Positions 1-10,185 of a stretch of 64,000 bases of DNA are shown here, piece after piece (position 1 is the first letter of the stretch; every line of letters begins with the position of its first letter). This DNA is from Gonocerus acuteangulatus (Eukaryota > Arthropoda > Insecta > Hemiptera > Coreidae). Under the pieces are notes generated by a model. It saw only the letters and a list, made by a program, of their open reading frames with translations. It was not told the origin of the DNA and did no database searches. The DNA lies in assembly GCA_946811695.1 (NCBI GenBank), contig OX328131.1, forward strand, positions 6,132,043 through 6,196,042. The letters are read 5' to 3'. Both the position numbers and the translations under genes were made by a program.

Positions 1-345
1 GGAAACATCCATTATATTGGCGAGCATTATCAAGAAGTGTTCTGACTGGGGATGCTGATGGGTGAGGAGGCTGTGCAAGGGTTCGGGATATTATTACCTC
101 GGATGGACAATCACCAGGTATAGGGTAAACTCTACGGATGGCAAAATCACAGTTTATTTCTAGTAATTCAAAGTCTGCCATCATAGTTGAAATGAACCGT
201 AAATAAAATTAATATTATGAAATAGATACAGTACGGTAACAGCTGACCTGTTATCGTCTTAGCAATGCATGCTGCCTAGGCGTGCATGCTCACTTTAAAA
301 CCAACAAAAAATTCAAAACCCTCTAAAAATACTTTTGAATATTAA
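1..345. repeat. Dispersed repeat, left inverted copy
   Basis: This segment is the reverse complement, with scattered mismatches, of 5860-6395. Shared landmarks are the motifs around GGTAATAATATCCCGAACCC, GCTGTTACC and the CCTAGGC block. The copy is cut by the window edge, so its outer end is unknown. It could be a terminal inverted repeat of one roughly 6.4-kb element or two independent insertions. No transposase is visible between the arms. Confidence 0.6.
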
Positions 346-954
346 AAGAAAAAACTCTATTAGTGGTGTTTACACCCTAAAGAGAGTGTCCATGCAAAAT
401 TTGACAAATATATAATAGATTGTGCAATTATGTGGTCACCATCCTTTTCTAGTCAGAATACAGTTGATACCTTTTTTTGTTAAAATATTTCAATAATTTG
501 GGTGCAAGTTAGGCTCAATGCTAGAGCAATCCAATCATGTTCTGGAGAATCTGAGTTCACGCAGAAGAATGAAAAATAATATATCTCCATGAAAAAGTCA
601 AAGTGAAAGTAAAGAAAGAAGAAGTTTAACATTGTAAAACATGGAACCCTCCTAAGTGTCGGATATTTATTTAATGCTTCCACTCATAAATAATAAATGG
701 CGGGAAGAGGAGAAGCCAGCGCGGGAATTTGTTACTGTTTGGAAAGAAATAAGGCGGGGAAAGTCATTGATATATAATGACACTTCTCACTTCCCTTTCT
801 AGGCTCGTTTCATGAATGGAGGTGGGAAGGGAAAATGATATAATGATAATTATAATAATGACGTGTTTTTATATTACCGTTTTCTTATTCCATATGATTA
901 TGAATGGCAAAGGGTGAGTTAGAAGGAGAGGACCAAATTGACCAAAAATCATTA
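346..954. other. Unassigned AT-rich stretch
   Basis: No coding, RNA or repeat signature is visible. A 67-codon minus-strand open frame at 480-683 is hydrophobic, low in complexity and resembles nothing I know. I treat it as chance. Confidence 0.5.
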
Positions 955-1060
955 ATATATTGATATAAAAGTCCGACTCGCAGGAACTGGGTCATCTAAG
1001 CGCATTCCCGTTCATATCCCTAGTGTCATTAGTAAAGGAATAGAAGCAGTTACTGGTAGG
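955..1060 (+). repeat. Dispersed repeat B, end fragment
   Basis: The block starting AGTCCGACTCGCAGGAACTG recurs at 52408-52490, followed in both places by TTATCCCTAG and AGAAGCAGTTA. At the second site it directly adjoins the degenerate repeat-B units, so it is probably the outer end of that family. Confidence 0.5.
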
Positions 1061-1355
1061 TTTTCATCTTTATTGAAAAATATAATAAAAATAAAATCTC
1101 AAACAGAATTAATATAAGATTTTCATCGCAACAAAAGGAAACTAACAGTATCCTAAACGGAAATTACTCCATCCTCATTTTCGAAGTGCGCTCTTGGAAA
1201 CACTGTAACACTGTTTCTCATTTTCCTAACTTATAGCACTTTCCTCCGAAGGAAAGTAGCTATTGAGGTTGCACTCATGACGGAATTTTTGAAAAATTTC
1301 TTCAAATCTTTATCGATCCTACCTAGTAGACACTGAAAATGACCCCCGTTAAAAT

Positions 1356-1356
1356 T

Positions 1357-1429
<73 letters not shown>

Positions 1430-1436
1430 GTGTGTG
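1356..1436. repeat. (TA)n microsatellite
   Basis: A nearly pure TA run with short TG interruptions. Here, as in several other places in the window, a TA run adjoins a dispersed repeat. Confidence 0.9.
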
Positions 1437-1489
1437 TCTGTTAACACGATAGCGGCCAGAGTTTTTGTTTTTTCGTCACGAAACTTGGT

Positions 1490-2385
1490 ATGTAGCATTC
1501 AATTAGCAAACGATTGAACGAGTTCGTTCCCCACCAAAATCGTTCCACCAGAAGCGGGGGTTTACCCCGAACCCAAAACACTAATTTGACCATGCCAGCG
1601 TATAATTTTGTTATATTTCAACGAAACTCGGTGTTCGTAGTGGTAATATAGAGAGAAAAGTGAGATGTAAAAATAAACTAAATCGGTTCATTAGAAGGGG
1701 GGGGGGGGGGTTTACTCCGGACCCACAATACCAATTCACCACTACCAGCCATGATTTTTGGTATATTTCGACGAAACTCGGTATTCGTAGTGGTAATCTA
1801 CAGGTAAATATGTGTTGTAAAAATAAACTAAATCGGTTTATTAGGAGGGGAGGGGGGTTTACTCCGGACCCAAATTACTAATATACTTATACCGGTAATA
1901 ATTTCTGCTGTATTGTAACGAAACGCGGTATACGTCATGGGTAAATCATAGGAAAGAAGTGTTGTAAAAATTAGCTAAATCTGTCAATCGGAAGGGAGGG
2001 GTTACTTTGTTATATATTTCAATAGAATTAGCTTGCCAGACGTAGGTTCGGAAGGCCGCCGCAAGGAGCGCTTTCTACCACTAGAGGGGCTGTATCCTGT
2101 TCCTGCGTCAGATCAAAAGACGAAAATATGAAGTTTTTTTGTATTTATTAAGTAGTTTAGTAGGTACCATGTGCTAACATAACTCTGGAAGCAAATTAAT
2201 TACAAAATTAATAATTGAACAATTACTCATTACAAAATTAAAAGAGAACTATTCATGTTTTTATTTTATTTATGTTGGATAATTTAAGCCAATTGTTCTG
2301 GAAACCGGTCTACACTACCCAAATTCTGAGGAAAGTGCTTAGTTATGCAGCTCCTGCGTGACGGACTTTTTAACTAAAATATTGA
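1490..2385 (+). repeat. Dispersed repeat B with about three degenerate 140-bp units
   Basis: Three diverged units carry GAAACTCGGT, AAATAAACTAAATCGGTT, a G-rich run (up to 14 G) and TTTACTCCGGACCCA. From about 2030 to 2385 the sequence is the reverse complement of 51655-51990, including the CCTGCGTGACGGACTTTTT end. The same units occur inverted at 52010-52400 and 54345-54487. No protein is encoded. The poly-G runs differ in length between units. Confidence 0.6.
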
Positions 2386-2489
2386 TTTCACTGTTATATT
2401 TAATTCAAAAAACAACAACCACCAATTAAAAAGTTAGGTAAACAGAGCCGGTAAACCCGGTGAAAAAAAAAACATTACTAACAATTTAG

Positions 2490-3115
2490 AAGTTTTAAGC
2501 ACTTATTTCACGGACTGACATCGTTCCATCGAAGATTAAATCACAACCTTTTTGGTAGAAAATTCAATGAGCTTTCGAATGATTACGTTCCACATGCCGA
2601 GATTTCCCAACCGTTTTCGAAAAATTTTAGAAAATATACCAAGATCCGAAAACATTTCATGTTTATTAACAGATTTTTTTTTCTTAATACTTCCTTACCT
2701 CCAAATGCAACTAAAATTTAAATATATTAGATTATATGAATATAAAAAATCTGGAACAAGTCTCAACTGAATCAATTGTTTCTGAATACCAAAACTGATA
2801 ATTACTTTGGAAAAGCAGTTGTATCAATTGTTCTTGTAAACGTTTACAGATATCTCTTTAAAAATTGTTTCATTCGTTTTCTTTTCCAGTTAGTCGGAAG
2901 ATTTTTGTGGTAAATTTCATCAAAATCGGACAATTCTTGAGCCGGCCAGAGAGCGAAGACATATATGTGTATATATATACATTTGAACACCCGTTATGTT
3001 CGTGATCAACGGGATCTGAAACGTGAAATTTTCATACGGTCAACATCGTATCCGGGTTTCTTCCCCATGGAGGTAGGGAGGAACCGCGCTAAAACATCCA
3101 TAGCAAGAACTCGAA
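2490..3115 (+). repeat. Dispersed repeat A copy
   Basis: It contains the family landmarks AGCTTTCGAAT, CCCAACCGTTTTCGA, TTCATCAAAATCGGAC, then GCCAGAGAGCGAA, a short TA tract and GGAGGAACCGCGCTAAAA. The longest copy is at 53170-54345. The family is non-coding. It may be a non-autonomous transposon, but I cannot name the class. Confidence 0.55.
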
Positions 3116-3139
3116 GAACCAATACCTGTGCCCGGATAG

Positions 3140-3699
3140 GCAGCCGTTCCAAACCGTCAAGACCGGCACCCGTTGTACGTCCGTCAAAGCGGCCCGGATC
3201 ACAGGGGGGCAAAACATCATTTCGTGTTTCAAAAAAGGCTACAGCCTCCAAATATTAACCGATTCCAATGCAATTTTTTTTAAATGAAAGCTAATAAAAT
3301 TTAGAACTTTTTCTGGCCAGATGTTTGTTTTTTGTTTCCCATGTTTATTAAATTATGTGTAAATAATTCACAAACGTTTAAAAATGAACATAAAATAATA
3401 TTTTATTTTTCATCTCACCTAAGATCAGCCCTGATATCCTTGAAATTAAACATTAAATTGATGATTAGAACTAATATGATTAATTAATTGAAATAACATG
3501 ATTTTTGATTGATTTTAAACTATATTTTGATTTTTTCCATGTCTAATCAGGATTTGACTGCATAATTTCACCGATATCAATCCTGATAATAAATTAGATG
3601 AAAGATCCGATTGTAAAGGTTCGTGAATTATTTACAGGTAATTAAATAAGCAGGGGAAAATCTATCTAGACAAAAGTGTTTTAACTTTTATTAGCTTTC

Positions 3700-3730
<31 letters not shown>

Positions 3731-3845
3731 TGCATTGTAATCGGTTAAAATTCAAAGGCCTTAGCCTTTTTTGAAACACGAAACGTCGTTCTCGCCCCAC
3801 TGTGCGTCGGTTGTACGTCCGTCTAATGCGGACCCACAAAGATAT
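3140..3845. mobile_element. Foldback/MITE-like element with about 120-bp inverted arms
   Basis: The left arm at about 3180-3305 (TTTCGTGTTTCAAAAAAGGC, then AACCGATTCCAATGCA and ATGAAAGCTAATAAAA) matches the reverse complement of 3680-3800. The interior is AT-rich without a transposase. The right arm carries a 31-nt A run. Target duplications were not resolved, so the class is open. Confidence 0.55.
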
Positions 3846-4235
3846 AGTAGACACACAGAACCCCCCAAGCCGATGTAATATTAATCCCGTAGCTTGGTGG
3901 TTTAGAAAGAAGAAGATGGAGGATGTAGAGGTTTAGTACTAGGAGTTATTAGAGGTTAGTCAAACACCTGTTTGCAGGGCTTTTGTCCTCCTGATGGGGC
4001 AATCTCTTCTAGTTCAATGCGGGCCACTACACTTCAAAACATTAATTTAGATTGGGCAGCATACTTATCAGCCGGGGAAAAATCACCTTTCAAAAGTCGT
4101 CGGCAAATATTGTTCGTTCGCTTCGCTCTCGTCTTTACAAGTTTGACGTGGGGAATCGATTAGCACAGAATCAAGACGATGTCCTAAGCATTTTGGGTTG
4201 TGGTAATCACAAACAATGTTGAGCAAAACTAAAAA
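3846..4235. other. Unassigned stretch
   Basis: It contains short open frames (for example 3972-4163) with no recognisable domain. Nothing further is supported. Confidence 0.4.
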
Positions 4236-4437
4236 CGGAGGCCCGATGGCCGATGAGCACTTAACACTCCGTGCCAAAAGGTCGTGGGTTCGATTCCCAC
4301 TATGGGGTGGTGGCTTTTCTTTAGAAGAAAGAAAAGGCATCAGCTCTATCCTGGCTAGAAAAGGGTGGTAACCTATAGATAACCCGTCCCAAAATTCTCA
4401 GTTAATAATAATGGACAATAAAATTTAAATAAATACA
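4236..4437 (+). mobile_element. tRNA-derived SINE
   Basis: A tRNA-like head carries a good B box (GGTTCGATTCC at about 4288) and a weaker A box near GATGGCCGATGAGC. It is followed by a body and then the segment AAAAGGGTGGTAACCTATAG, the tail shared with the other SINEs of this window. An A-rich, AATAAA-containing end follows. The A box is degenerate, so this copy is probably inactive. Confidence 0.7.
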
Positions 4438-4519
4438 AACTAAAAACTAAAACTAAAATTGAATAAACTAAAAAATTGCAACCTACAAAAAAAAACTAAA
4501 ACTAAATAAATTAACAAAT

Positions 4520-5347
4520 CCTAAACCTAATCATTGCGAATTGATTAAAAGGGCCCATTTTTCGGGTTTTCACTTATATCTCGGAAACCCTGCGTCCTAG
4601 CGACATGACCATTCTATAACAAATGGATATTAGTTGAACTAAACCTAAACCTAATCATTGTGAATTGATTAAAAGGCCCCATTTTTCGGGTTTTCACTTA
4701 TATCTCGGAAACCCTGCGTCCTAGCGACATCACCATTCTATAACAAATGGATATTAGTTGAACTAAACCTAAACCTAATCATTGCGAATTGATTAAAAGG
4801 CCCCATTTTTCGGGTTTTCACTTATATCTCGGAAACCCTGCGTCCTAGCGACATGACCATTCTATAACAAATGGATATTAGTTGAACTAAACCTAATCAT
4901 TGCGAATTGATTAAAAGGCCCCATTTTTCGGGTTTACACTTATATCTCGGAAACCCTGCGTCCTAGCGACATGACCATTCTATAACAAATGGATATTAGT
5001 TGAACTAAACCTAATCATTGCGAATTGATTAAAAGGGCCCATTTTTCGGGTTTTCACTTATATCTCGGAAACCCTGCGTCCTAGCGACATCACCATTCTA
5101 TAACAAATGGATATTAGTTGAACTAAACCTAAACCTAATCATTGCGAATTGATTAAAAGGGCCCATTTTTCGGGTTTACACTTATATCTCGGAAACCCTG
5201 CGTCCTAGCGACATGACCATTCTATAACAAATGGATATTAGTTGAACTAAACCTAATCATTGCGAATTGATTAAAAGGCCCCATTTTTCGGGTTTTCACT
5301 TATATCTCGGAAACCCTGCGTCCTAGCGACATGACCATTCTATAAAA
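4520..5347. repeat. Tandem array, 118/124-bp unit, 7 copies
   Basis: Units begin at TCATTGCGAATTGATT at about 4531, 4655, 4779, 4897, 5015, 5139 and 5257. The spacing of 124 or 118 depends on one or two copies of a 6-bp AAACCT motif. Each unit contains ATATCTCGGAAACCCTGCG and GACCATTCTATAACAAATGG. The last unit is truncated at TCTATAAAAAATG. Confidence 0.95.
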
Positions 5348-5859
5348 AATGAAAGCTGATTAAATATTCTACAAGTTCTACTCTATAAAGTTTTTCGAGA
5401 TATCTTTAGTTTTGGAAATATCCGCTCTTAAAAGTCTGTCATTTTAGGGAAAAACACACTTTTTGCTCTCTTTGACCGTAAAACTCTTTAACGATACACC
5501 CAAAAAATAAATGCCGTTTATAGGGTTGTAGAGCATTACCTTCCCTTCAAGAATATATATAACTTTACTATTTTATGTATTTTCTTTCAAACGTTATATA
5601 CGCACTCACATGGTCTTAGCAAAACCATTGCCAATATAATGGACAAGATCTTATGTAATTGAGTGTGAATAACTGGTCAGTGGGCCCAAAATTATATATT
5701 TTGTAACTGTTCGTTGACTAGACTGTAGTATTTCTAGAGTGACACAACTAAAAAAGCTGTGTTTTTCAGTTATGACTATAAAATACATTGATAAATATCT
5801 ATTTATCAACCGTCAATACTTTCGCTTAAGACTCGCTAAGAAAGGAGTTTTTGTTATTG
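5348..5859. other. Unassigned AT-rich stretch
   Basis: No coding or RNA signature. It follows the 118/124-bp array directly and may be the remainder of whatever element the array arose in, but no second copy in the window shows this. Confidence 0.4.
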
Positions 5860-6395
5860 AAATGTTTAAGTATTTTTAGAGGGGATTAAAGTTTTAGTTG
5901 GTTAGAGCAGGCAAGCCTAGGCAGCAAGCGTTGCTAGGACGATAACAAATAGCTGTTACCATACTGTATCGATTTCATGTTTTGTTTTTTTTTTTGTTTT
6001 TTTTTTTGTTTTTTTTTTCGTCACATCAACTATTTGGCTATTAGTGCCGGGCTATCTACAGGTTGCCACCCTTTTCTAATGCCAACAGCACGTGGTCGGT
6101 CACCCATTCAGGTACTGACCACGCCCGACGTTGCTTAACTTCGGTGATCTACGGGAACCGGTGTATTCAACGTGGCTATGGCCGTTGGCGATTTCAAAGT
6201 ATTATTTTTATTTCACCTAAAAGGGAGACCTTGAATTACTAGAAATAAACTGTTATTTTGTCCCTCATAGAGTTTACGCCCTGGTGATGCTCCATCCGAG
6301 GTAATAATATCCCGAACCCTTGAACAGCCTCCTCACCCATCAGCATCCCCAGTCAGAACACTTCTTGGTAATGCTCGCAAATATAATGGGTGTTT
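5860..6395. repeat. Dispersed repeat, right inverted copy, split by a SINE
   Basis: This is the reverse complement of 1-345, interrupted at 5978-6189 by a 5S-derived SINE. Removing the SINE and one target duplication restores alignment with the left copy, so the SINE is younger than this copy. Confidence 0.65.
5978..6189 (-). mobile_element. 5S rRNA-derived SINE (SINE3-type), complete, with target duplication
   Basis: Read on the minus strand, the head from 6189 is a nearly complete 5S rRNA copy. It has GCCAACGGCCATAGCCACG, then AATACACCGGTTC, GATCACCGAAGTTAAGCAACG, TCGGGCGTGGTCAGTACC and GAATGGGTGACC, the region holding the 5S internal promoter. It then passes into AAAAGGGTGGCAACCTGTAG, ATAGCCCGGC and an A-rich tail with interspersed C. 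The flanking GATTTCA at 5971-5977 and 6190-6196 is a target-site duplication, which fixes the ends. Relative to true 5S rRNA, about 10-15 bases near the 3' end of the head are missing, so this is a SINE and not a 5S gene. Confidence 0.93.
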
Positions 6396-6689
6396 CCAAA
6401 TGACATCTTGGAAACATACGTTTTTAAATTTTAACGTACATTTATTATTGAAAACGAATTTTAACCTGTACTGGTAAAACTGCTGTTACTGCTAAAAGAC
6501 CTATAGATAACGGGTTATCTCTACGTTATCTGTTTCTTGACACTGGCCCAGAGCACCCCAATGTCAAGAAACATTATACTTTGATTACTTATCAATTGAT
6601 GAATAGCATATATCATGACGGGAACCGTGCTATAATGAACTGCCCAAAATTAGTATATACTAGCGTTAATTTTGATGATACATTATTTA
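6396..6689. other. Unassigned stretch
   Basis: AT-rich without recognisable coding. It may be the interior of the Helitron-like element whose 3' end lies at about 6742. Confidence 0.35.
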
Positions 6690-6738
6690 ACGAAACAAAA
6701 TAACTACATATCTGCCGTGACGAAGCACGGGTAGTCAG

Positions 6739-6742
<4 letters not shown>
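6690..6742 (+). mobile_element. Candidate Helitron 3' terminus
   Basis: A 5-bp-stem hairpin (CCGTG...CACGG at 6715-6730) is followed 8 nt later by CTAA and then T. This matches the 3' hairpin plus CTRR and insertion before T that define Helitron ends. No matching TC start was assigned. Confidence 0.45.
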
Positions 6743-6788
<46 letters not shown>

Positions 6789-6850
6789 TATATTTATATA
6801 TATATATATATATATTTATATTAAGATATATATATATATATATATATAAA
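6743..6850. repeat. (TA)n microsatellite
   Basis: Interrupted TA run between two Helitron-like segments. Confidence 0.9.
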
Positions 6851-7244
6851 TCAAGTGTCTGTCTGTTTGTCCGTTCGTCTGTTTGTTCCTTATACAAATC
6901 CACGCTGTTTGACCGATTTTAATCAATCTTGGCACAGAGGTAGGTCTTGACCCGGGAAGTCTCGTAGGGTAAGTCAAGAATGTCTACCAGCTGCCTGTCT
7001 GTCTGTTTGTTCCTTTTACACATCCACACCGTTTACTGTATTTGACCAAACTTGGCACTCATCTAGGTCTGGATCCGGGGAGTCTAGGACTAAGAGTACC
7101 GAGATCACGGGTTCGAAACTGTGAACCCGAACAGTTACAGATTTGTGTTATTAGATTTTAATGTTACTTATTTGGTTTCTAATTTATTTGGGCTTTTCTA
7201 GATGCAGAAAAAAAGGTGTAGTATCGTACACCGGGTAACAGCTA

Positions 7245-7245
<1 letters not shown>
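6851..7245 (+). mobile_element. Non-autonomous Helitron-like element, short copy
   Basis: It starts with A|TC (TCAAGTGTCTGTCTG) and ends with ACCGGGTAACAGCTAG|T, as expected for Helitron insertion between A and T. The body carries TTTGTTCCTTATACAAATCC, GACCGATTTTAATCAA and CTTGGCAC. It shares both ends and the body with the longer copy at 36441-37344. There is an internal partial repeat of the 5' block at about 6990. No Rep/helicase is encoded. Confidence 0.55.

Positions 7246-7280
<35 letters not shown>
7246..7280. repeat. (TA)n microsatellite
   Basis: Pure TA run abutting the 3' end of the Helitron-like element. Confidence 0.85.
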
Positions 7281-7282
<2 letters not shown>

Positions 7283-7356
7283 TGATGATTAGATAGTTAG
7301 CCGTCGAGGTGATAAGTAAAGATGGAATGGTTGGGATTCGGCTAAAAAAACCTCAA

Positions 7357-7421
7357 TATGATTTTTGTTAAAAAAATCTATATTTTGGACGTTTATTATA
7401 TTATATTTTTTTAACAAAAAT

Positions 7422-7425
<4 letters not shown>
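7357..7425. repeat. Perfect 21-bp inverted repeat (hairpin)
   Basis: The arms are 7357-7377 (TATGATTTTTGTTAAAAAAA plus T) and its exact reverse complement at 7405-7425, with a 27-nt spacer. A long TA run follows directly. It is probably the end of a small palindromic element. Terminator or RNA roles are not supported. Confidence 0.8.

Positions 7426-7478
<53 letters not shown>
7426..7478. repeat. (TA)n microsatellite
   Basis: Pure TA tract adjoining the hairpin. Confidence 0.9.
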
Positions 7479-7481
<3 letters not shown>

Positions 7482-7883
7482 CCTGTCGCATCATGAGATA
7501 TAAGTTTGTCAGCCATGAATGACCTATTCTTAATCAGCATAAGACCACTTCTCTTCTATTCTCCCCTGGAATAATTTGATTTGTAAAGTTTCTATGAATG
7601 AGAGAATATTCCTTTATAAAGCCAGACCGATTCTATCTCAAGTGGCTTTCCTAGCTTTAATAACCTTCTGAAGCTCTTCAACTTCACCTCTTTTGTCGGC
7701 TTACAACTTTAAAATAATGTTTCAAACTTCTATAGACTTACTCCGGGATAGCTTCGTGGTGAATTATTTTTTCTGAAAGATCCTATTTTGTAGATAAAAA
7801 AAAAATTATTTTATTATAATCATAAGTAAAAATTTTTAATTTGTTTTTATTTTTTACTCTTTTAATTGAATTAAAAAAATCAG
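7479..7883. other. Unassigned stretch
   Basis: No coding frame of note, no RNA fold and no second copy in the window was seen. Confidence 0.4.
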
Positions 7884-8216
7884 TCCCTTAACAGGCCGAG
7901 AGGCCCTGAGGGGCAGATACTATAGAGTTATCTGATTAATTACCATACGGCACACTAGGGAGATAGTGTGGTCAGTACTATGCTCCGACCGCCTGATTTT
8001 CCCCTTGCTGCTTCGACTGCAGAGTCATTAGCACCCAAGGTACCCATTAATAAATTAATTAAAGGCTGGGTTGCCTAGGGACGGCCAGGGAGGCCAAATC
8101 CAACCCATGAAGGAAGACACTAGAAGATAAAATTCTTTAGTACTATGCTCGGGATTTGAACTCGGGTACTCCAGCATATTAGTCCAGTGCTCTACCACTG
8201 AGCTAACCTCGCCCCC
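7884..8216 (-). mobile_element. tRNA-derived SINE, second family
   Basis: On the minus strand the head from about 8216 reads GCGAGGTTAGCTCAGTGG (A box) and then AGTTCAAATCC (B box). A non-tRNA body follows with GAGCATAGTACTGACCA, CTATCTCCCTAG and GCCCCTCAGGGCC, ending CCTGTTAA. A copy with the same head and body lies at 35098-35350. The terminal tract is T-rich on the sense strand, unlike the A-tailed SINEs elsewhere in the window. Confidence 0.75.
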
Positions 8217-8870
8217 CTCCCTTTTGAATGAATATTGTTTCGAACATTCTTTTTCCTTAGTTAAATTTAAAAAAAATTAAGTTAACATTTCACGATTACG
8301 AAAGTCCGTCGCGCATGAGGGTATTTCTCTTCTGCACTTCCGCATCCCAATATTGGGTCGGTGTCATAAGCCCTACCTATATGGAGGGTGGAAACGAGCT
8401 ATAAGTATAGGTTATGATGTGGAATATAAAAATGGAGGATTTTAAAGAGAGAAATTGGAATTGGATTTGAAGAGGATCATCAGTTCCATTTATATTGGAC
8501 ATCCAGTTTTATAGGACTTTTTTAAAAATATATCTGGACAGTTTTTTTTAGTGCTACAAATCTCGTTTCTCTTGAGCCAGAAGGATTTTTAAGAAATTAA
8601 TATAATCATTATTGTTTAAATTAAAACATCAAATTCTAAATTTGATGTGCTACATCCATATTTTATTTGTGTAAATTTTTTCTTATATTTGTCAAATTAA
8701 ATTCCGCCTACATTTATCTAGAACTTGTTTCATTTCCTGTTGACAAAATAAAAAAATTGAAACTATTAAACATTGATGTGGGTCTGAAGAAGCAAGGTCG
8801 AATCTCTGCTATTCCGAATGTTTTAAAGTGTACCAGACAAAGTTAAATTACTTTTTTAATATTAAAAACG
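8217..8870. other. Mostly unassigned; short repeat-A-like remnant
   Basis: At about 8340-8410 the sequence TTGGGTCGGTGTCATAAGCC with a following GGAGG block resembles the GGTTCCTGCC/GGAGGAACCGC section of repeat A. The rest shows nothing recognisable. Confidence 0.35.
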
Positions 8871-9000
8871 TTCCAGGCAGACCACGTGGGCGTATATAGA
8901 AAATAATTTCGGGGGGGGGAGGTAATTTCATTTTAGGTATGGAATACTAACAACCTAGAGCTTGGAATAGTTAGCCAACTAAAACGCTATTACATCCAAT
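8871..9000. repeat. Dispersed repeat C fragment with poly-G run
   Basis: GTGGGCGTATATAGAAAATA followed by ATTTCGGGGGGGG and then ATGGAATACTAACAACCTAG matches, in inverse orientation, 36955-37135, where the homopolymer is about 24 C. Two copies with different homopolymer lengths support a small repeat family of unknown class. Confidence 0.5.
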
Positions 9001-9240
9001 AAAAATTAGTTTTTGTGAATTAAAAGATCTTATTTAATTTATTTTTACTCATTTTTTTTTTTATATATTTTCTCATATTGTTGATTATTTATTTCATTAT
9101 TTTTTTTTATTTATTATTATTTTTTTTTCGTCTTACTATTATTATTATTTTTTTTCCAGAGTGTGACTGATTTTTAATATAATAAATCTATGAAAAGAGA
9201 CCATCGCCAAAGTTACGAGTCTGAAATAAATAAATAATTT
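9001..9240 (+). mobile_element. LINE-like 3' UTR tail
   Basis: A T-rich tract with TTATTATTA blocks is followed by AAAAGAGACCATCGCC, AAGTTACGAGTCTGAAA and TAAATAAATAA. The same arrangement occurs at 42331-42690. AGACC and AGTCT could pair as a short terminal stem, as in 3' ends of non-LTR elements. There is no coding part here. Confidence 0.5.
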
Positions 9241-10017
9241 ATTTTTAAGGTTTTTACGATAAATTTTTATTAATTTCGGGGGCTGCAGCCCCCCCCCCCT
9301 CATATAAGCTCAGATGGCTTGCTCTCGCATGAGCACAGTCAGGCACGTAAAGCACTTCAGCTGGTGAGAGCCATAAGATTACCGCGGAACTGTGTAAACA
9401 AAGCCTACATATTTTAGGCAACTGTACGACCATCTTTGTAGAAACACGGAGTCGGATGTCGGAAAACATCTGACAGGGACATAAGACATTTCCCAAGCCC
9501 TGAAGATGTACATGGTGTACAGGTTGGGGATTAGAGTTGTTGGGGGAAGGAAGAAAGAGAGGGTATACGTTAGGTCGGGGAGTTTCCCACCTAGGAGCAA
9601 GGGTATACGTTAGGTCGGGAGGTCTCTGAGGTAGGAAGAGTCGTAAAGTGTCTTGCTCCCGCTGTTCGGGAAGAAAGGAGAAAGTTAAAGCCTTTTTCGT
9701 AAAATATGTCGGAGTTTATACCTTCCTTGGAACCTCTGTCTATCTCCAGGGTAAGACTATATCGGCTAAGTTAGCAACATTTGCAAATTTCATTATTTCA
9801 GATCTTCTTACTTATTCTGGAAAATTGTTGCTATAATCACCCCCAGGGTTTGTAAGTAGAGGTCCTTGGCATACCAAAGCGTCTGCAATAACTATTGCTG
9901 ATGGTAACCCACTTCAAAGGATCACTTACAAACCTCAAGATGCCTTACATTAACAAATAAATTATCGAAACTATTAAGATTTATTGAGCTTTTTGAGAGA
10001 TATTTTTAGCGCTTATT
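9241..10017. other. Unassigned; one 40-bp direct duplication
   Basis: GGGTATACGTTAGGTCGG occurs at 9561 and again at 9601, a two-copy tandem of 40 bp. Open frames in this region (for example 9254-9496 minus) have no known domain. The C run at about 9289 lies beside a PstI-like CTGCAG palindrome and looks like repeat debris. Confidence 0.4.
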
Positions 10018-10185
10018 AACAATTGGGCTATTAACGCCGGGCTATCTACAGGTTGCCACCCTTTTATAATTCCATCTGGGCGTGGTCCTATTCATGTACT
10101 TGCCACCCATTCAGCTACTGGCAATCCATTGAGGTACTAGCAACGCCCGACGTTGCTTAACTTCGGTGATGTATGGGAACCGGTG
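10018..10185 (-). mobile_element. 5S-derived SINE, 5'-truncated and internally expanded
   Basis: On the minus strand it starts inside the 5S head at CACCGGTTCCC. It reads GATGTATGGG on the plus strand and continues through TCACCGAAGTTAAGCAACG and CGTCGGGCG. The next part is expanded: three diverged, roughly 20-bp copies of the GTACnTGAATGGGT segment stand in tandem where 5S rRNA has one. The shared tail AAAAGGGTGGCAACCTGTAG and ATAGCCCGGCGTTAA follows. About the first 30 nt of the 5S head are missing. Confidence 0.85.

Noticed and set aside
5978..6189. Functional 5S rRNA gene
   Set aside because: Internal deletion near the head's 3' end, a SINE tail, an A-rich end and target duplications show a retroposon.
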